Shown: positions 13,250-24,390 of the stretch, piece by piece | Numbering within the stretch: the stretch's first letter is position 1 | How the letters are laid out: each line of letters opens with the position of its first letter | Translations under genes and position numbers: made by a program | Notes under the pieces: generated by a model | The model's input: only the letters and a program-made list of their open reading frames with translations | Told to the model about the DNA's origin: nothing | Databases searched by the model: none | Assembly: GCA_023362775.1 (NCBI GenBank) | Contig: JALMGJ010000001.1 | Span: forward strand, 95,309,501 to 95,373,500 | Reading direction: 5' to 3' | DNA length: 64,000 nt | DNA from: Charina bottae | Lineage: Eukaryota > Chordata > Lepidosauria > Squamata > Charinaidae

Positions 13250-13960
13250 CCCCCGCTCCCGCGCACACTCCTCTCCACCGTCCTGGTCGGATACTCGCTG
13301 GAGCGGAAGGCCTCCTGCGTGTGGGCAATGACGAAGCGCTCCCCCGGCGGCTCCCCCGGCGGCAGTGGCTTAGCCAACGGAAAAGGCTTGCGGCCCAGCA
13401 GCGGCGCCATCGCCGAGACGAGGAAGAAGTCGGTCCAGGAGCAGCGCCGGAAAAATGGCGGGAGAATCCCCTCGTTGCTTCCTCGCAGGAGCGCGGAGCA
13501 AGCGCGGGAGGGCGAAGCCGGCAAGCCCCTCAGCCTGTTTCGCTCGCCCCCTCCCTCCTTCACGCTCTCTGCGCGCGCGCAAGTCACCCCCCCTCCGATA
13601 TATGTATGTTTTTAACTCTGCCCCCTTTTTCGGTCTCCCTTCTCTTCCCGCGCGTGGTGATTGGTCCAATGCTGAACATCACACTACTCCATTGGCTAGC
13701 AAGGGCGACACTCAAATAGAGGTTTAAGGTTGGCTGCGCCGCGCGCGGGCGAGAAATAGGAAGGTCGCGTTATGTAAGCGCAAGAAAGGAGCGCGGCCGT
13801 TCCGCCGCCATTTTTGGTCCCCGTTATTATGTCCCGCCTTCCTCGGCCAATGGGAGCTTATCGCTTCGTCCGGGAATTGGCGAGAGGAAGAGGGAGGGGG
13901 AAAGCCCGCTTCGAAGGCTTTTGTCTGGACGCCTCAAACGCTGCCTCGTCTTAAAGGAGC
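13250..13960 (-). promoter_or_regulatory. CpG-island promoter of BAZ1B
   Basis: This stretch is GC- and CpG-rich against an AT-rich surrounding and covers BAZ1B exon 1 and its upstream flank. Visible candidate sites: CCAAT boxes at 13660-13670 (both orientations, overlapping), 13691-13695 and 13847-13851, and two YY1-like CCGCCATTTTT motifs, one at about 13449-13461 (minus strand, in the presumed 5' leader) and one at about 13804-13815 (plus strand). No TATA box is evident. The exact transcription start cannot be set from sequence. No gene was found on the plus strand to suggest a shared bidirectional promoter. Confidence 0.8.
13295..13410 (-). CDS. BAZ1B: BAZ1B exon 1 (start codon)
   Basis: The protein starts MAPLLGRKPFPLAKPL, the conserved WSTF N-terminus, and continues to the HTQEAFR block. 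The exon ends at GA|gtatcc, a usable though not perfect donor. Compared with mammalian WSTF, which as I recall has a single GEE-type turn after KPLP, this protein carries a duplicated PPGE unit produced by a 12-base tandem repeat (ccgccgggggag twice). The start codon lies inside a CpG island. The long reading frame that runs on past the donor (to 12964) is intronic and should not be counted as protein. Confidence 0.93.
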
Positions 13961-14547
13961 AGCGCCCTTAGAAGCATTCCCGAGGAATCATGGGAAATAC
14001 ATCGGAGTACTGTACTGTTTTCCGCAAGCTGGAAGGGGTGGATTCTTCGGTGAAAACTCAGTTTGGCTTGTTTTATTTGGTTAAAGCCCAGATCGCAAAC
14101 ATTAATTAAAACATATTTGCAGAGCATGTGCAGAATGCCTCGACACCAGAACCTAGTGAATGCAGAATTCTAAGTCCCATTTTCACACTTCAGACTTATG
14201 AATTATTAGAACGTGTGGCTTTCTCCCCTCCACGTTTCAGAAGTGACTATCCACCCTTATGTCTCCTTCCTGGTAGCCCAGACCTTGATTTTCAGAAAGT
14301 CATTCCTGAGCTGCTTCAATGTTTAATTTGCATATCTCAATGAATGCAATGACTTGACCAACTGGATTGTTACAATAAACATTTTAATTTGTTACCAACA
14401 GTTTCAAAAAAGTGCTTGCAATTGGAATGGGTTGTCACAGCACTCATAAGTTTACATACCATTCAGGGCTCCCATTTTTGCTCCCTGGGTCACAAGTTAA
14501 AGAGGCCTCATAATATTATATAATAATACTTTATAATAATCATAATA
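13961..14547. other. Intergenic sequence, no feature recognised
   Basis: Sequence between the BAZ1B CpG island and the Bov-B/SINE cluster. Only a short AT-rich run at about 14510-14550 stands out. Confidence 0.6.
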
Positions 14548-15124
14548 ATTTGGCCACCTAATGCGAAGAGAGGTAAAGGTTCCCCCCGCACATTTGTGCA
14601 GTCGTGTCCGACTCTAGGGGCCGGTGCTCATCTCCGTTTGTTAGCCGAAGAGCCAGCGTTGTCCGAAGACGCTTCCACGGTCATGTGGCTGCATGACGCG
14701 CGCGGAACGCTGTTACCTACCCACCGAAGTGGTACCTATTTATCTACTTGCATTTGCATGCTTTCGAATTGCTAGGTTGGCAAGAGCTGGAGCTAGTGCA
14801 GGAGCTCACTCCGCATGCAGGGCTAGGGATTTGAACCTCCGAACTTGCGATCTTCCGATCAACAAGCCTGGCGTCTTACCCGCTGAGCCACCACGTGTGG
14901 TGTGCGAAGAGAGGACTCACTGGAAAAGACCCTGATGCTGGGAAAGACTGAAGGCAAAAGGAGAAGGGGACGGCAGAGGATGAGATGGTTAGATAGCATC
15001 ACCGATGTGATGAACATGAACTTGAGTAAACTCCGGGAGGCAGTGGAGGACAGGAAGGCCTGGCGTGCTATGGTCCATGAGGTCACGAAGAGTTGGACAC
15101 GACTAAACGACTGAACAACAACAA
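14548..15124 (+). mobile_element. Bov-B (RTE) LINE 3' end, split by a SINE
   Basis: From 14914 the plus strand encodes LEKTLMLGKTEGKRRRGRQ then RMRWLDSITDVMNMNLSKL and ends VTKSWTRLND, the conserved C-terminus of Bov-B, followed directly by the Bov-B terminus gagttggacacgact and (aac)n. The copy was interrupted by the SINE at 14573-14902: the target tgcgaagagag is duplicated at 14562-14572 and 14903-14913. Confidence 0.9.
14573..14902 (-). repeat. tRNA-derived SINE, family A, inserted in Bov-B
   Basis: A full-length copy in minus orientation. Read on the minus strand it starts with ggctcagcgggtaaga (A-box-like), has a B box of the ggttcaaatcc type, and ends with the ctagagtcggacacgact tail and ggaacctttacc. 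It is flanked by the 11-bp direct repeat tgcgaagagag, so its insertion into the Bov-B 3' end is well defined. Confidence 0.92.
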
Positions 15125-15162
15125 TAACCATAATATTTAGCATAATGGTAATCGTAAAAACC

Positions 15163-15256
15163 TAGCAATTCGAAAGCATGCAAATGCAAGTAGACAAATA
15201 GGTACCACTTCGGTGGGTAGGTAACAGCGTTCCGCATGCATCATGCCGGCCACATT
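15163..15256 (+). repeat. tRNA-derived SINE, family A, fragment
   Basis: A central fragment of family A (gcaattcgaaagcatgc to catcatgccggccac) ends exactly where the L1 fragment starts. The missing 3' half does not reappear beyond the L1 poly(A), so this is a truncated remnant rather than a SINE split by the L1. Confidence 0.75.
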
Positions 15257-16968
15257 AATTTCAAAATAATTATTTAAAACTGTGGAAGGAGATTAAACAA
15301 GACTTGACAAGATGGGGAAAGTTACATTTATCTTTGATGGGAAAAATTTCAACAATTAAAATGAATATATTACCTAGATTTTTATTTCTATTCCAAACAA
15401 TACCAATACTAATTACGGATAATACCTTTCAATCCTGGCAAAAAGAATTATCAAAATTTATATGGCAAGGAAAAAAGCCAAGAATAAAATATAAACTATT
15501 ACAAGATGCCAAAGAAAGAGGAGGACTGGGACTCCCAGATTTAAAACTATATCACGAAGCATCTAGTCTCATGCGGATAAAAGAATGGGCTACACTAGAA
15601 AATTATAAACTATTACTTTTGGAAGGTCATGATTTAAGATTCGGTTGGCATGTGTATCTTTGGTACAACAAAATTAAAGTAAATAGAACGTTTAATAATC
15701 ATTGTATAAGAAGAACATTGATAAAAACCTGGAATAAATATAAGAAACGATTACTACCAAATACACCTTATTGGCTATCTTCCCAAGAAGCCTTCACTAG
15801 AAAAGAAAGTGCTGACAGATGTAAATGGTTCAGATATAAAGATTTACTATATTATGAAGGTGACAAATTAGAAATAAAAACAAGAGAAGAATTGGAAAAA
15901 AAGAAGGATTATCAGTGTAATTGGTTCATATACCTACAGTTAAAAGAACAATTCAAATTAGATAAAAAGAAATATAAATTTACAAAAGAACCAACGTGGT
16001 TAGAAAACCAATTATATTCTAGTAATGAACATACCATAACGAAATTTTACAAAATGCTATTGCAAATAAAATTAGAAGACGAACAAACCAAAGAATGTAT
16101 GATAAATTGGGCTAGAAATTTTGGATACAATATTATGTATGATCAATGGGAAAAAATGTGGACAAAAGGACTAAAATTTACATTAAATTATAATTTGAAA
16201 GAAAACTTTTACAAAATGATGTACCGTTGGTATATAACTCCAGAGAAACTATCAAAAATGTATAAAAATGTATCAAACAAATGTTGGAAATGTAACAAAG
16301 AAAAAGGAACATTTTATCATCTATGGTGGACATGCAAGAAAGCAAAGAAATATTGGGAACTAATACATAAAACTATTAAATAAATTATATTAATGGATAT
16401 ACAAATAAAACCGGAATTATATTTACTTGGCCTCATGGACGATGAACTGGGAAAAAAACATGGAAAACTTTTATTGTACATGATTATGGCAGCCAGACTC
16501 ACATATGCACAAAAATGGAAAGAAGAAAACATCCCTACAATAGAAGACTGGATCATCAAAATAATGGACCTTGCACAGATGGCAAAGTTAACAGAAATGT
16601 TAAAGGATAAAAATATAGGCCAATTTAAAAATGATTGGCAACCATTTCTTGTCTATATGAAAAATGTACAAAAAATAATATAATTAATATAGGATTTAAT
16701 GATTAATTATATTAGAAATAGAAATGTATCAAAATGTAACTAAGACAAGTAGGAAAAAAATTATATTGATATATTAGTCACTGTAAAGATAATCGGGAAT
16801 CGGACACCTATTTTTTTATTTTTATTTTTTTTCTCTCCTCTTTTTATATGTATGTATATATGATTTGTGTGTATGTATATATGTAATATGTGTATGTGTA
16901 TGTATATATGTTGTACGTTGAAACAACTTTATATAATAAAGTTTCTTTAAAAAAAATAAAAAAAAAAT
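15257..16968 (+). mobile_element. 5'-truncated L1 LINE with almost intact ORF2 C-terminal half
   Basis: The reading frame from about 15262 encodes the L1 ORF2 region after the RT core (LSLMGKISTIKMNILPR, KFIWQGKKPRIKYKLL, GGLGLPDLKLYHEA) and the C-terminal cysteine motif CWKCNKEKGTFYHLWWTC. The frame is open for over 360 codons, meets one TAA at 16381 and continues in the same frame to 16683 (IEDWIIKIMDLAQMAKL). A pyrimidine-rich and (gtat)n 3' UTR follows and the copy ends in an A-rich tail near 16968. Endonuclease and RT core are absent because of 5' truncation. The low number of lesions suggests a fairly recent insertion. Confidence 0.93.
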
Positions 16969-17384
16969 CTTTGGACATTTAATTATCTCTGGAGTTTGCA
17001 GCAGCCCTTTTTAAAATGTATTTTTATTTTTATTTCCAGTAACCTCAAATACCACCAGTGACCCCTTGACCACACGTTGGAAATAACAGACATGGCAATT
17101 ACAGTATATCTCATCTCTATTTGCATAGCTCACAATAACAATTTAGATGTAGCACTAGAAGAGCTCTGAGTGGCTTACAGAAGAGCCATAAAAACAGTCT
17201 TAACTAGCATCATCAAAATAAAATCACCCATGTGTAGAAACAATGAAAACAAACTTTAATATATATTAAAAACCATTTTTGCTGCTTTCTTTGAAAGAAG
17301 CCAGTGATACAGTGCTACTCTGAACTTCTATATGCATAAAGGAAAAGGAGAAAACAAGCAGATTTAGATTGGAAACTATGGGAA

Positions 17385-17386
<2 letters not shown>
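16969..17386. other. Intergenic sequence, no feature recognised
   Basis: AT-rich sequence between the L1 tail and an (atc)n microsatellite at 17387-17420. Confidence 0.5.
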
Positions 17387-17420
<34 letters not shown>

Positions 17421-17665
17421 TATTAAACTTGTATGCTGCCCGACTCTCAACAACTCTGGGCAGCTCATCAAAATCAAATAAATTACAATAAAATCAATAA
17501 AAGATAATATATAAAAGATGGCAAGCACAATGAAAGGAGGGGTCTCACTCTCTCGCCAAAGGCCTGGGTGAAGAGCCAGATCTTCGCAGCTCTTCTAAAA
17601 AAAAGCAGAGTGGGGCCCATCTAGATCTTGCGGGGAACCTCCTTCCAGAGGGCTGTAATAGTGTT
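17387..17665 (-). mobile_element. CR1/L3-type LINE 3' end fragment
   Basis: After a (atc)n run, the sequence gctgcccgactctcaaca and gactctgggcagctcat-type motif mark the inverted 3' end of a CR1/L3-like LINE (the usual form is cgcccagagtc on the other strand). The segment further right (gagccagatcttcgcagc) matches the non-coding stretch just upstream of that 3' end in related copies. Confidence 0.6.
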
Positions 17666-17689
17666 ACACTCACTTTAGGGCTTGGCAGT

Positions 17690-17965
17690 AAATCACAGCT
17701 CTCCTGACACTTGACCATTCAGCACTTGGTATAAATCATACTGTGGAGTCCTTGGTGCTATCTGAGCCTTGTTGTTTTCTTGCAGATGTTTCATTGCCAG
17801 ACTAGGCAACATCTTCAGTGCGAAAAGGGAGTGGGGTTTCCTCTCTGTTTATATACAGTGGCTTGCCCTGCTTGTGTGGGTGGGGGGTGTTGTTCTCTCC
17901 TTGGCAGTTCCTTGATTGGGCTGTTGTTTGCTGCTTGGTTGATTGTGTAACTCCTGTTAGCATCG
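17690..17965 (-). mobile_element. Penelope-like element 3' region, type 1
   Basis: The reverse complement of this segment matches the region that follows the GIY-YIG reading frame at 30.1-30.35 kb: accaaggagagaacaaca-type sequence, the tatataaacagag stretch, then the gcactgaagatgttgcc ... gaaacatctgcaag block. It is therefore the 3' non-coding part of a PLE in minus orientation, without its coding region. Confidence 0.75.
17774..17827 (-). ncRNA. Hammerhead-ribozyme-like motif in PLE (type 1)
   Basis: On the minus strand the order is cttttcgca, the core-like CTGAAGA, a hairpin ttgcc-tagtct-ggcaa, the core-like GAAA, then catc and tgcaagaaaa. The outer parts can pair as stem I (gca/tgc and ttttc/gaaaa). 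Hammerhead ribozymes are known in Penelope-like elements. One or two unpaired bases between CTGAAGA and stem II differ from the textbook form, so activity is uncertain. Confidence 0.5.
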
Positions 17966-18234
17966 TTCCAGCATAAGGGATAAGTGTATGGGCAGGAAGA
18001 TGAGTTTCAACAGCCCTGGTAGTCTGGAGGAAGGTTCTTCCCATACTCAGAGTAGTGGAGGAGCCCAAGTGTACATGGGCCATGGATGCAGGGTACAATG
18101 CGGCGAAGGACCCCACCCGGTGGGGAGCGGCATGAGGAAGTTGTTGGATTGTAGACATATTCTTACCTTTTTGTATATCTAGATGTGACTATATAGTCAT
18201 GTAATAACACCCCATTTCTTTAGTATAAAATAAA

Positions 18235-18791
18235 TGTAGGCCCAGGAAATCAAGGTCCTCACATCAGATCTCCTTTGTATAGTTTAAATATCTCAAAGCA
18301 AACATTCTTGAGGAGGCTGTGACTCACCAAGAATGTGTGAATTGCCCAAGACTACACACTGCTCTTCCTGCCTCAATGACCCTTGTAGAAGGCGATAAGT
18401 TGTCTTGTCCTTGCATAAGGAATGTAATTCAGAACCGCCATTCAGGATTGTAAAGGAGATAAAAGAGAGTTGACATGAAGATGACCTGACTCAATACTCC
18501 TCTTCCTGCTTGGATAGGAAGATGGGAGGGGGCATACTAGTCAAGGTAACTGACCTGATTGGGCAAGGTAACTGACCTGATTGGGTAGAGAGAATGTGCC
18601 ATCCCAACGTAGGTCTGTGAGTAATCTAGGGTATATAATGTGCTGTAGGAAGGGGGTCCTGCGCGATCGCCCACCTAACAGCCTGCTGCTTTGTCTTTGC
18701 TCTTGGGTGAATAAAACTCCTAACTTCATGCAATTGGTCAGTTTCTTTACTCCCGGCTCAGGAACGAACTTGGTAAGATTTTCTTCTAACA
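18235..18791 (+). repeat. Probable 5' LTR of the Ty3/gypsy element
   Basis: The segment lies directly before the gag region and has a promoter-like TATA (gggtatataatg, about 18629) followed by an AATAAA at about 18710, and ends ...ctaaca, consistent with a TG...CA LTR. It contains a tandem duplication of the 21-base unit aaggtaactgacctgattggg. The left border is a guess and no 3' LTR exists here to compare, so the limits are approximate. Confidence 0.5.
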
Positions 18792-19375
18792 AAGTGACAC
18801 CTTCCCCTCTGTCTCACTGCTAGGAAGACAAGTGGCAAAAGTGGAAATGGAGGTGATCTCCTTGAGAAGTCAGATTGCAGGTCTACAGAATACCTTTGAA
18901 CTGCTGCTTCAAAATATGACCCTGTTTTTGAACAGCTGCTTCAAAATATGAGCCTAGGAATGGCTGGTGGTGCTGAAGCGGTGAGTCCGAGCTGCCACCC
19001 CACAGCCTGCAGAGGAGGGGGGCAGTGACACTGAGATGGGTGCGGAGACTGGAGGATGCAGGGTGGCTGAGGCCACTCGCCCTCCTTATGGCCAGGGCCC
19101 AGCGGGGTTGCCGAGAAGGGACCCAGGATGGTATGAACCTTTTGGAGGAAGAGACCTAAAGGTAAAGTTTACTGGGGAATCCAAGACCCTAACTTGTTTC
19201 CTGACCCATGTAAGGGGTTTTATGGAGGAGTTTGAGGGAGTTTTCCCTACGGAAGACGCAAAGGTGCAGCACGTATCAGCTCAACTCAAGGGGGAGGTGG
19301 CAGAATGACTGGTAGGGTTGCATGATGCCCAAGAGTTCCCTTGCGGGGAGATGGAGCGGTATATAAATTGAAACA

Positions 19376-19410
<35 letters not shown>

Positions 19411-20021
19411 ATGCCAGGTCGCCAGAGTTACGGGACTTTGAGAGTTTTATGACCGCTTTGCGGAGGAGGTTCAAAGACCCCCTTTCCAGAATGAGGGCCA
19501 AGACAAGCCTGCAACATATCAAGCAGGGGGCTCAGTTGATGTCTGAATATGCTATGGAGTTCAGGGGGCTGGCCGGAAAGTTAGTAGACTGGCCGGAGGC
19601 TTTGAAGATTGAATACTTCCAAGAGAGGTTGAACCCGGAGATTCTAGAGTGGTCTCTAGCTAGAGGGGACCCAAAGACCCTGATGGGGTGGATCTGCCTT
19701 GCTGGTGAGGTGGAAGACATGAGAATACGCATAAAGAGAAAGCAGAGGCACCAGACCCAGGCAGGTGGTGGGGGAAAAGCAGCACCCGTCACCCCAGAGA
19801 GGAAGAGAGTGCATAAATCCTGGGATGAGGAGAAGGAACGACGGATGAAACAGGGACTGTGTTTGAGGTGCAGTCGCAAGGGCCACCGCATAGCAAATTG
19901 CCCGCAGTCAGCTGCTGCTGGGAGAAACAAGGCTGGAATCAGCAGCGCTAAGACCCCGGCACCGAAAGATAAAAGTGCAGTGGCAGCCGCTATGGAGGAA
20001 AAAACTACCCCCTCCTTCTGA
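18792..20021 (+). pseudogene. Ty3/gypsy gag, degenerate
   Basis: The frame from 19036 encodes a capsid-like N-terminal part (WYEPFGGRDLKVKFTG). It is broken by TGA at 19306 and by a small 5'-truncated LINE insertion (about 19332-19410), then resumes at 19449 with RRRFKDPLSRMRAKTSL and YFQERLNPEILEWSL. A CCHC zinc knuckle (CLRCSRKGHRIANC) lies near the end, as in retrotransposon nucleocapsids. The leader between LTR and gag holds no clear feature. Confidence 0.88.
19332..19410 (+). mobile_element. Minimal CR1/L3-type LINE 3' end inserted in gag
   Basis: The short segment agttcccttgcggggaga ... ggtatataaattgaaa followed by (aata)n matches the last bases of the CR1/L3-type copies at 54.8 and 63.9 kb. 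It sits inside the gag frame and has a possible short target repeat (atgcc) on both sides. It shows that this LINE family was active after the gypsy copy arrived. Confidence 0.65.
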
Positions 20022-20104
20022 GTGGGGGGGGATGCAGCTGAAAGAGGAGCTGAGCCATCAGGAAATGACGAGAGCCTGCTCTAAATGGTGCTGAAGAGCA
20101 GGCC

Positions 20105-20539
20105 GTGGAGAATGGGTGCATGGATCCGATGGTGAGTGGAACCTGCCCAGTGATGTTGGTAGGATTACAAATAAATACATTGGGAACCAATAGTAGCATG
20201 GACTTGGTGGCCATGATAGACTCAGGGTGCACTAGGTGTCTCATGCATCCTGCTATAGTGACTGGGTTAAGACTGAAGGTGGGGAAGCTGAAAAACCCAA
20301 TTATATTTTCCCAACTTGATGGGTCAGAAATGCAAGGGGGCCCGTTGGAATATTACACAGAAAAGGTGCGGATGCAAATAGGAAGCCATGAAGAGACTTT
20401 GAGGTTTGTAGTGGCTCCTATTTCCAATCAACCCATAGTATTGGGATTAACTTGGCTGCGGGCGCGAAACCCTCAGGTGAACTGGTCCACGGGCCAAATG
20501 ACTTTCGCTGATGGTAACTATGGAGGTCTGACTCCCTGA
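20105..20539 (+). CDS. Ty3/gypsy protease region
   Basis: The frame contains an aspartic protease active-site motif of the retroviral type (AMIDSGCTRCLMHP, with DSG) and the downstream flap/strand pattern IVLGLTWLRARNPQ. It stops at 20537, before the RT frame. Gag, protease and RT are all in the normal gypsy order but in separate, decayed frames, so no complete polyprotein exists here. Confidence 0.88.
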   Translation: MENGCMDPMVSGTCPVMLVGLQINTLGTNSSMDLVAMIDSGCTRCLMHPAIVTGLRLKVGKLKNPIIFSQLDGSEMQGGPLEYYTEKVRMQIGSHEETLRFVVAPISNQPIVLGLTWLRARNPQVNWSTGQMTFADGNYGGLTP

Positions 20540-20611
20540 GAACCTGGGGCTGAACTGGTAGGGGCAGTAACCGAAGCCCTAGGGATAGCAGAAGAGGATT
20601 CATCCATCTCT

Positions 20612-21690
20612 ATGCAGTACAGGGATTTGAAGGAAGTGTTTGGAGAAGTGGAGTCAAACCAACTCCCGCCTCACAGAAAATCAGACTGCGCTATAGAACT
20701 GGAACCAGGAGCAGAGTTACCCAAGACGACGTTGTATTCTATGACTCCTAAAGAGTTGGAGGCGCTACGGGAGTTTGTTGACAAGAATTTAGAGCGGGGT
20801 TTTATTCGCCCTGCCACCTCTTCGATGGCTGTGCCTGTGTTATTCAGAACCAAGAAGGATGGGTCGCTGCAATTGTGTACAGACTATCGGGGGCTAAATG
20901 CCATTTGTACTTCCAATAGATACCCCCTGCTGCTAATGAAGGACATGCTGGCCCACCTATCAAAGGGGAAGATTTTTACCAAGTTGGATTTAAGGGAAGC
21001 GTACTTTCGAGTTCGAATCCGGGAAGGGGATGAATGGAGGACAGCCTTTAATTGTCAGTTGGGGTCATTTGAATATTTAGTGATGCCTTTTGGATTAAAA
21101 GGGGCTCCTGGGGTCTTTATGCATTTGATAAATGAAGTGTTGCATGACTTCCTGTATAGGGGGGTGTTGGTTTATCTTGATGACATTCTGATTTATTCTG
21201 AAACATTGGAAGAACACGTAACTTTGGTTAGAGAAGTATTAAAGCGGTTGTTGCAGAATCAACTGTATGCCAAATTGTCAAAATGTGAGTTCCACAAGGA
21301 ACAGTTAGATTACCTGGGATACCGAGTGTCGAGTAAGGGAATTGAAATGGATCCAGCAAAGGTGCAGGATGTGGTGAATTGGGAACCCCCAAAATCTAGA
21401 AGGAAATTTCAGAGTTTCTTGGGGTTCACCAACTTCTATTGACATTTTATCCCCAAATTTACACAGGTGGCTTTACCCCTCACTGATTTGTTAAAAACCT
21501 GAGGGAAAGGGGATCCAAAAGAGGTAAAAAGGCCTGGTGCAAAATTACAATGGACTGATGAGTGTCAGGAGGCCTTTGAAAGACAAAAGGCATTGTTTAC
21601 CTCAGAACCAGTGTTGAAACACCCTGATCCCTTAAGGCCTCTAATAGTGCAAGTTGACGCTTCAGACATGGCAATTGGAGAAATACCGCT
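20612..21690 (+). pseudogene. Ty3/gypsy reverse transcriptase and start of RNase H, truncated
   Basis: The RT frame is open to TGA at 21440 and shows KLDLREAYFRVRIREGDEW, MPFGLKGAPGVFM and the catalytic box LVYLDDILIYS. After the stop, the same frame continues (HFIPKFTQVALPLTDLL), has another stop, and reaches the RNase H start (LIVQVDASDMAIGE). It is cut at about 21690 where Bov-B sequence begins; connection of RNase H, integrase and 3' LTR are missing. Confidence 0.93.
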
Positions 21691-21696
21691 CCAAAA

Positions 21697-22048
21697 AGAT
21701 GAACTTTGTTCAGGAGGCGGTAACAAAAAACGTCCCAAAGAAAAAGAAAACCAAGAAGGCAAGATGGCTGTCTGCTGAGACACTGGAAGTAGCCCAAGAA
21801 AGAAGGAAAGCAAAAGGCAACAGTGATAGGGGGAGATATGCCCAATTAAATGCAAAATTCCAGAGGTTAGCCAGAAGAGATAAGGAATTATTTTTAAACA
21901 AGAAATGCATGGAAGTGGAAGAAGATAATAGAAAAGGAAGGACAAGAGACCTCTTCCAGAAAATTAGAAACATTGGAGGTAAATTCCAGGCAAAAATGGG
22001 TATGATCAAAAACAAAGATGGCAAGGACCTAACAGAAGCAGAAGAGAT
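21697..22048 (+). mobile_element. Bov-B copy 1, left part
   Basis: The sequence encodes KNVPKKKKTKKARWLSAET and the following coiled region to GKDLTEAEEI, nearly identical to 33760-34100 of Bov-B copy 2. The reading continues at 28303 in the same Bov-B register; the 6.25 kb between is an insertion. The left border with the gypsy RNase H is a truncation, without visible target repeat. Confidence 0.92.
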
Positions 22049-23694
22049 TGAGTCTCCAGCCGGACTGCAGCTCGACAAGTCAGAATTTTTCAGAGTGTTG
22101 AAGACCTGGCTAGCTTTTCCTTGTTTGCGGGGGTCTACAGAAATTGTAAGACCACTGAAGCTTCTCCTTGAAGAGGGGAGAACCAGAAGATTACTCACTG
22201 GGTTGTTGGAATTGCCTCCTCCTGGTTTTTTTTGTAGTTTCCACCACGGGGAGAACAGGGTGGTGAAAGCAGTGAAATGACCGGAGGAATTTCAAGCTCT
22301 ACAGGGAAAGTAAGTCTCTTGAGAGATATCAGAGTGAGCAGCTGGCTTTTAGATCACTTTTATTTTATTTTATTTTTAGATTAGAATGTTTTATCATCTA
22401 AGGTCTTTCTTTGGACTTTGCTCAAAATGTTGGCTAATTTTGTGTTTTCTTTGCTATAATTAATTCTGGTGGAAACACAATGGACTTTATATTTGAAGTA
22501 TAGTGAAAAGTTTGCATTTTTTTCCCTACCTTTCTTTTGTATTAGAGAAGACTCTGTCTCAGATGGGAATATAAGATTTATTTCTCTCATTTTCTTATAT
22601 TGGATGAAACTTTTCTCCTTAGCACAGTGAAACGTTTGCATTTTTTCTTTTTTATCTTTCTACTTTTTTCAGAGTGGATTTGTTTCACTTGGAAGTATAA
22701 CTATTGATAAATTTGTTTATTTTCCCTGCTTTTTTATAATGGTGGAAATTTATCTTTCCTTTTTCCTTTTATACACTGTCTGAAATATTGCTTTTTCCTT
22801 TACTCTGGATTATTGGAATTTTTCTTCTTTTATTTTAAAAACTTTTTACTTGAGACATAGCTGGTAATTTTCCACCTGAACAGATTAGCTGACCATCAAT
22901 TCCCTGAGAAACTGTTTGTTTTGACTAGCTCTTGCAGCTTGAAGAACAAAGTGGTGGGTGGGGAAGAATGGCATTTTTAACAACAATTCGAGAATTTAAA
23001 AAAGAAATTAGTGAAACTCTTTTAGAAATTAAGAAATCATTGGAATCTTTTATGATATTTTACCAACATCAGGAATAAAAGGAACAAAAGATAGAATTAG
23101 AAGCAGAATTTTTTTCCCCTCAAAATAGAGGAGAATCAGGAGAAAGGGATTTTAAACACATTGGTCCAGAAAAACATTCTGATATTCTACATGAGACAGA
23201 TAACACAACAGGCTACACACTATAATTTTGGTATAAACATATTATGGCAGTTGAGACAGGGAAAAGATGGAAAGGTTAAGAAAAATATTCTGACATTCTA
23301 CATGATATACAGAATAAAACAGGTTGTATATTGTGATTTTGGCATAACCTGAATAAGAGATTTAGTGTGATGTGGGTCATAAGGTTAATGGAACCATGGA
23401 TTTTGAATGGATATTGAGTGTGTAAATGTATCAAGTTTCAACTAGTAATATAATTGTTGGGAATATTAAATGTTAAAAATTGATATGAGAAACTGTATGG
23501 ATGTATAAAATGTGATATTTTAATTGTAAGATATAAGGTTATAAAATTAGAGAGATAAATATAAGTTGATATTGTAGACTATATGAAAATTAGAAATTTC
23601 TTTTTATGGAGATATATGAATGAGAAGATACATTATTAGGATGGGATGCTGAGATGGAACTAGAATTAATGTTACTATAGGATGACTTATTTTT
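22049..23694 (+). mobile_element. L1-like element inserted in Bov-B, left part (5' UTR and ORF1 remnant)
   Basis: This begins a LINE-like insertion whose target in Bov-B (agaagcagaagagat) is repeated, with a CAG-triplet difference, at 28303-28320. After about 900 bases of 5'-leader-like sequence, a short frame from 22968 encodes an ORF1-like coiled-coil start (FLTTIREFKKEISETLLEI) and stops after about 35 codons. No ORF2 is found in this element; the rest is AT-rich and continues at 27638. It may be an L1-derived ORF1-only element that moves with L1 enzymes. Confidence 0.6.
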
Positions 23695-24390
23695 ATAATT
23701 ATTACTCACTCGCTGGATCGTCACCTTGTTGTGGTGAGTGGGCTTGTGTGTTCCCAATGAACCCTGTGAGCGAAGCCGTCGGGAGTCATGTACTCCTGGT
23801 AGGGTCACCCGTGGCGGTAAGGTCCAGGGGGAGGAACCAGACAAAGAACGATCCAAGAAAGTCCTCAACGGCAGAACAGGCGGAAGATAAGGTGTATTGT
23901 TACAACGGCTGCGAAGGCGGATGAAGGCTGCAGCAGACAAAAGGTCACCAATCGTCATGGTATCCATGCCATTGGATTAGAGCCTTTTTCTGTGAAGGTT
24001 GTGTGCTGATCGTTGTGCACCGATCTCCACACATAAAACAAATTCACGCACAGGCGTCTTCCAACCACACCAAACCCAAAACAACCAAAAGTCCCATGGC
24101 GATTGACGAATGGCAACGGGGGCAGGACTGTGAAATCCGGAAGCTCCTAGTCATGGACCAGCACATGGGCGGTGGATACGGATTCAGTCGCCCTGACTCA
24201 AGGATCGAGGCAGTTGAGTAGTTCAGCAGCTGTATCCACGACTGAGCAGCCCTATTTAGGATCCACTCTGCTCACCCCATATGGGGAGGGGGCTAGAAAA
24301 GGTGCCCTAAACATAGTCTGCCTCATTTTCTCCCTGACTGGATTACCGCGACCAGTGGGGTCACCATCTAGCGGTCGTAAAAAACACATG

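Larger units (their letters stand above)
7048..13294 (-). other. BAZ1B intron 1
   Basis: A 6.2-kb first intron. It carries a tRNA-derived SINE (7764-8000), a short hAT element (8743-8908) and an old CR1/L3 LINE fragment (10205-10620). Several reading frames of 65-147 codons are present (for example 9774-10217) but none resembles a known protein or has splice context. Introns 2, 3 and 5 and the sequence left of exon 6 (5834-6930, 4633-5688, 915-1368, 1-716) look unique and featureless. Confidence 0.75.

Noticed and set aside
12964..13587. A 207-codon minus-strand frame through BAZ1B exon 1
   Set aside because: Only the part up to the donor at 13295 matches WSTF. The rest runs into the intron and upstream leader and has no family resemblance.
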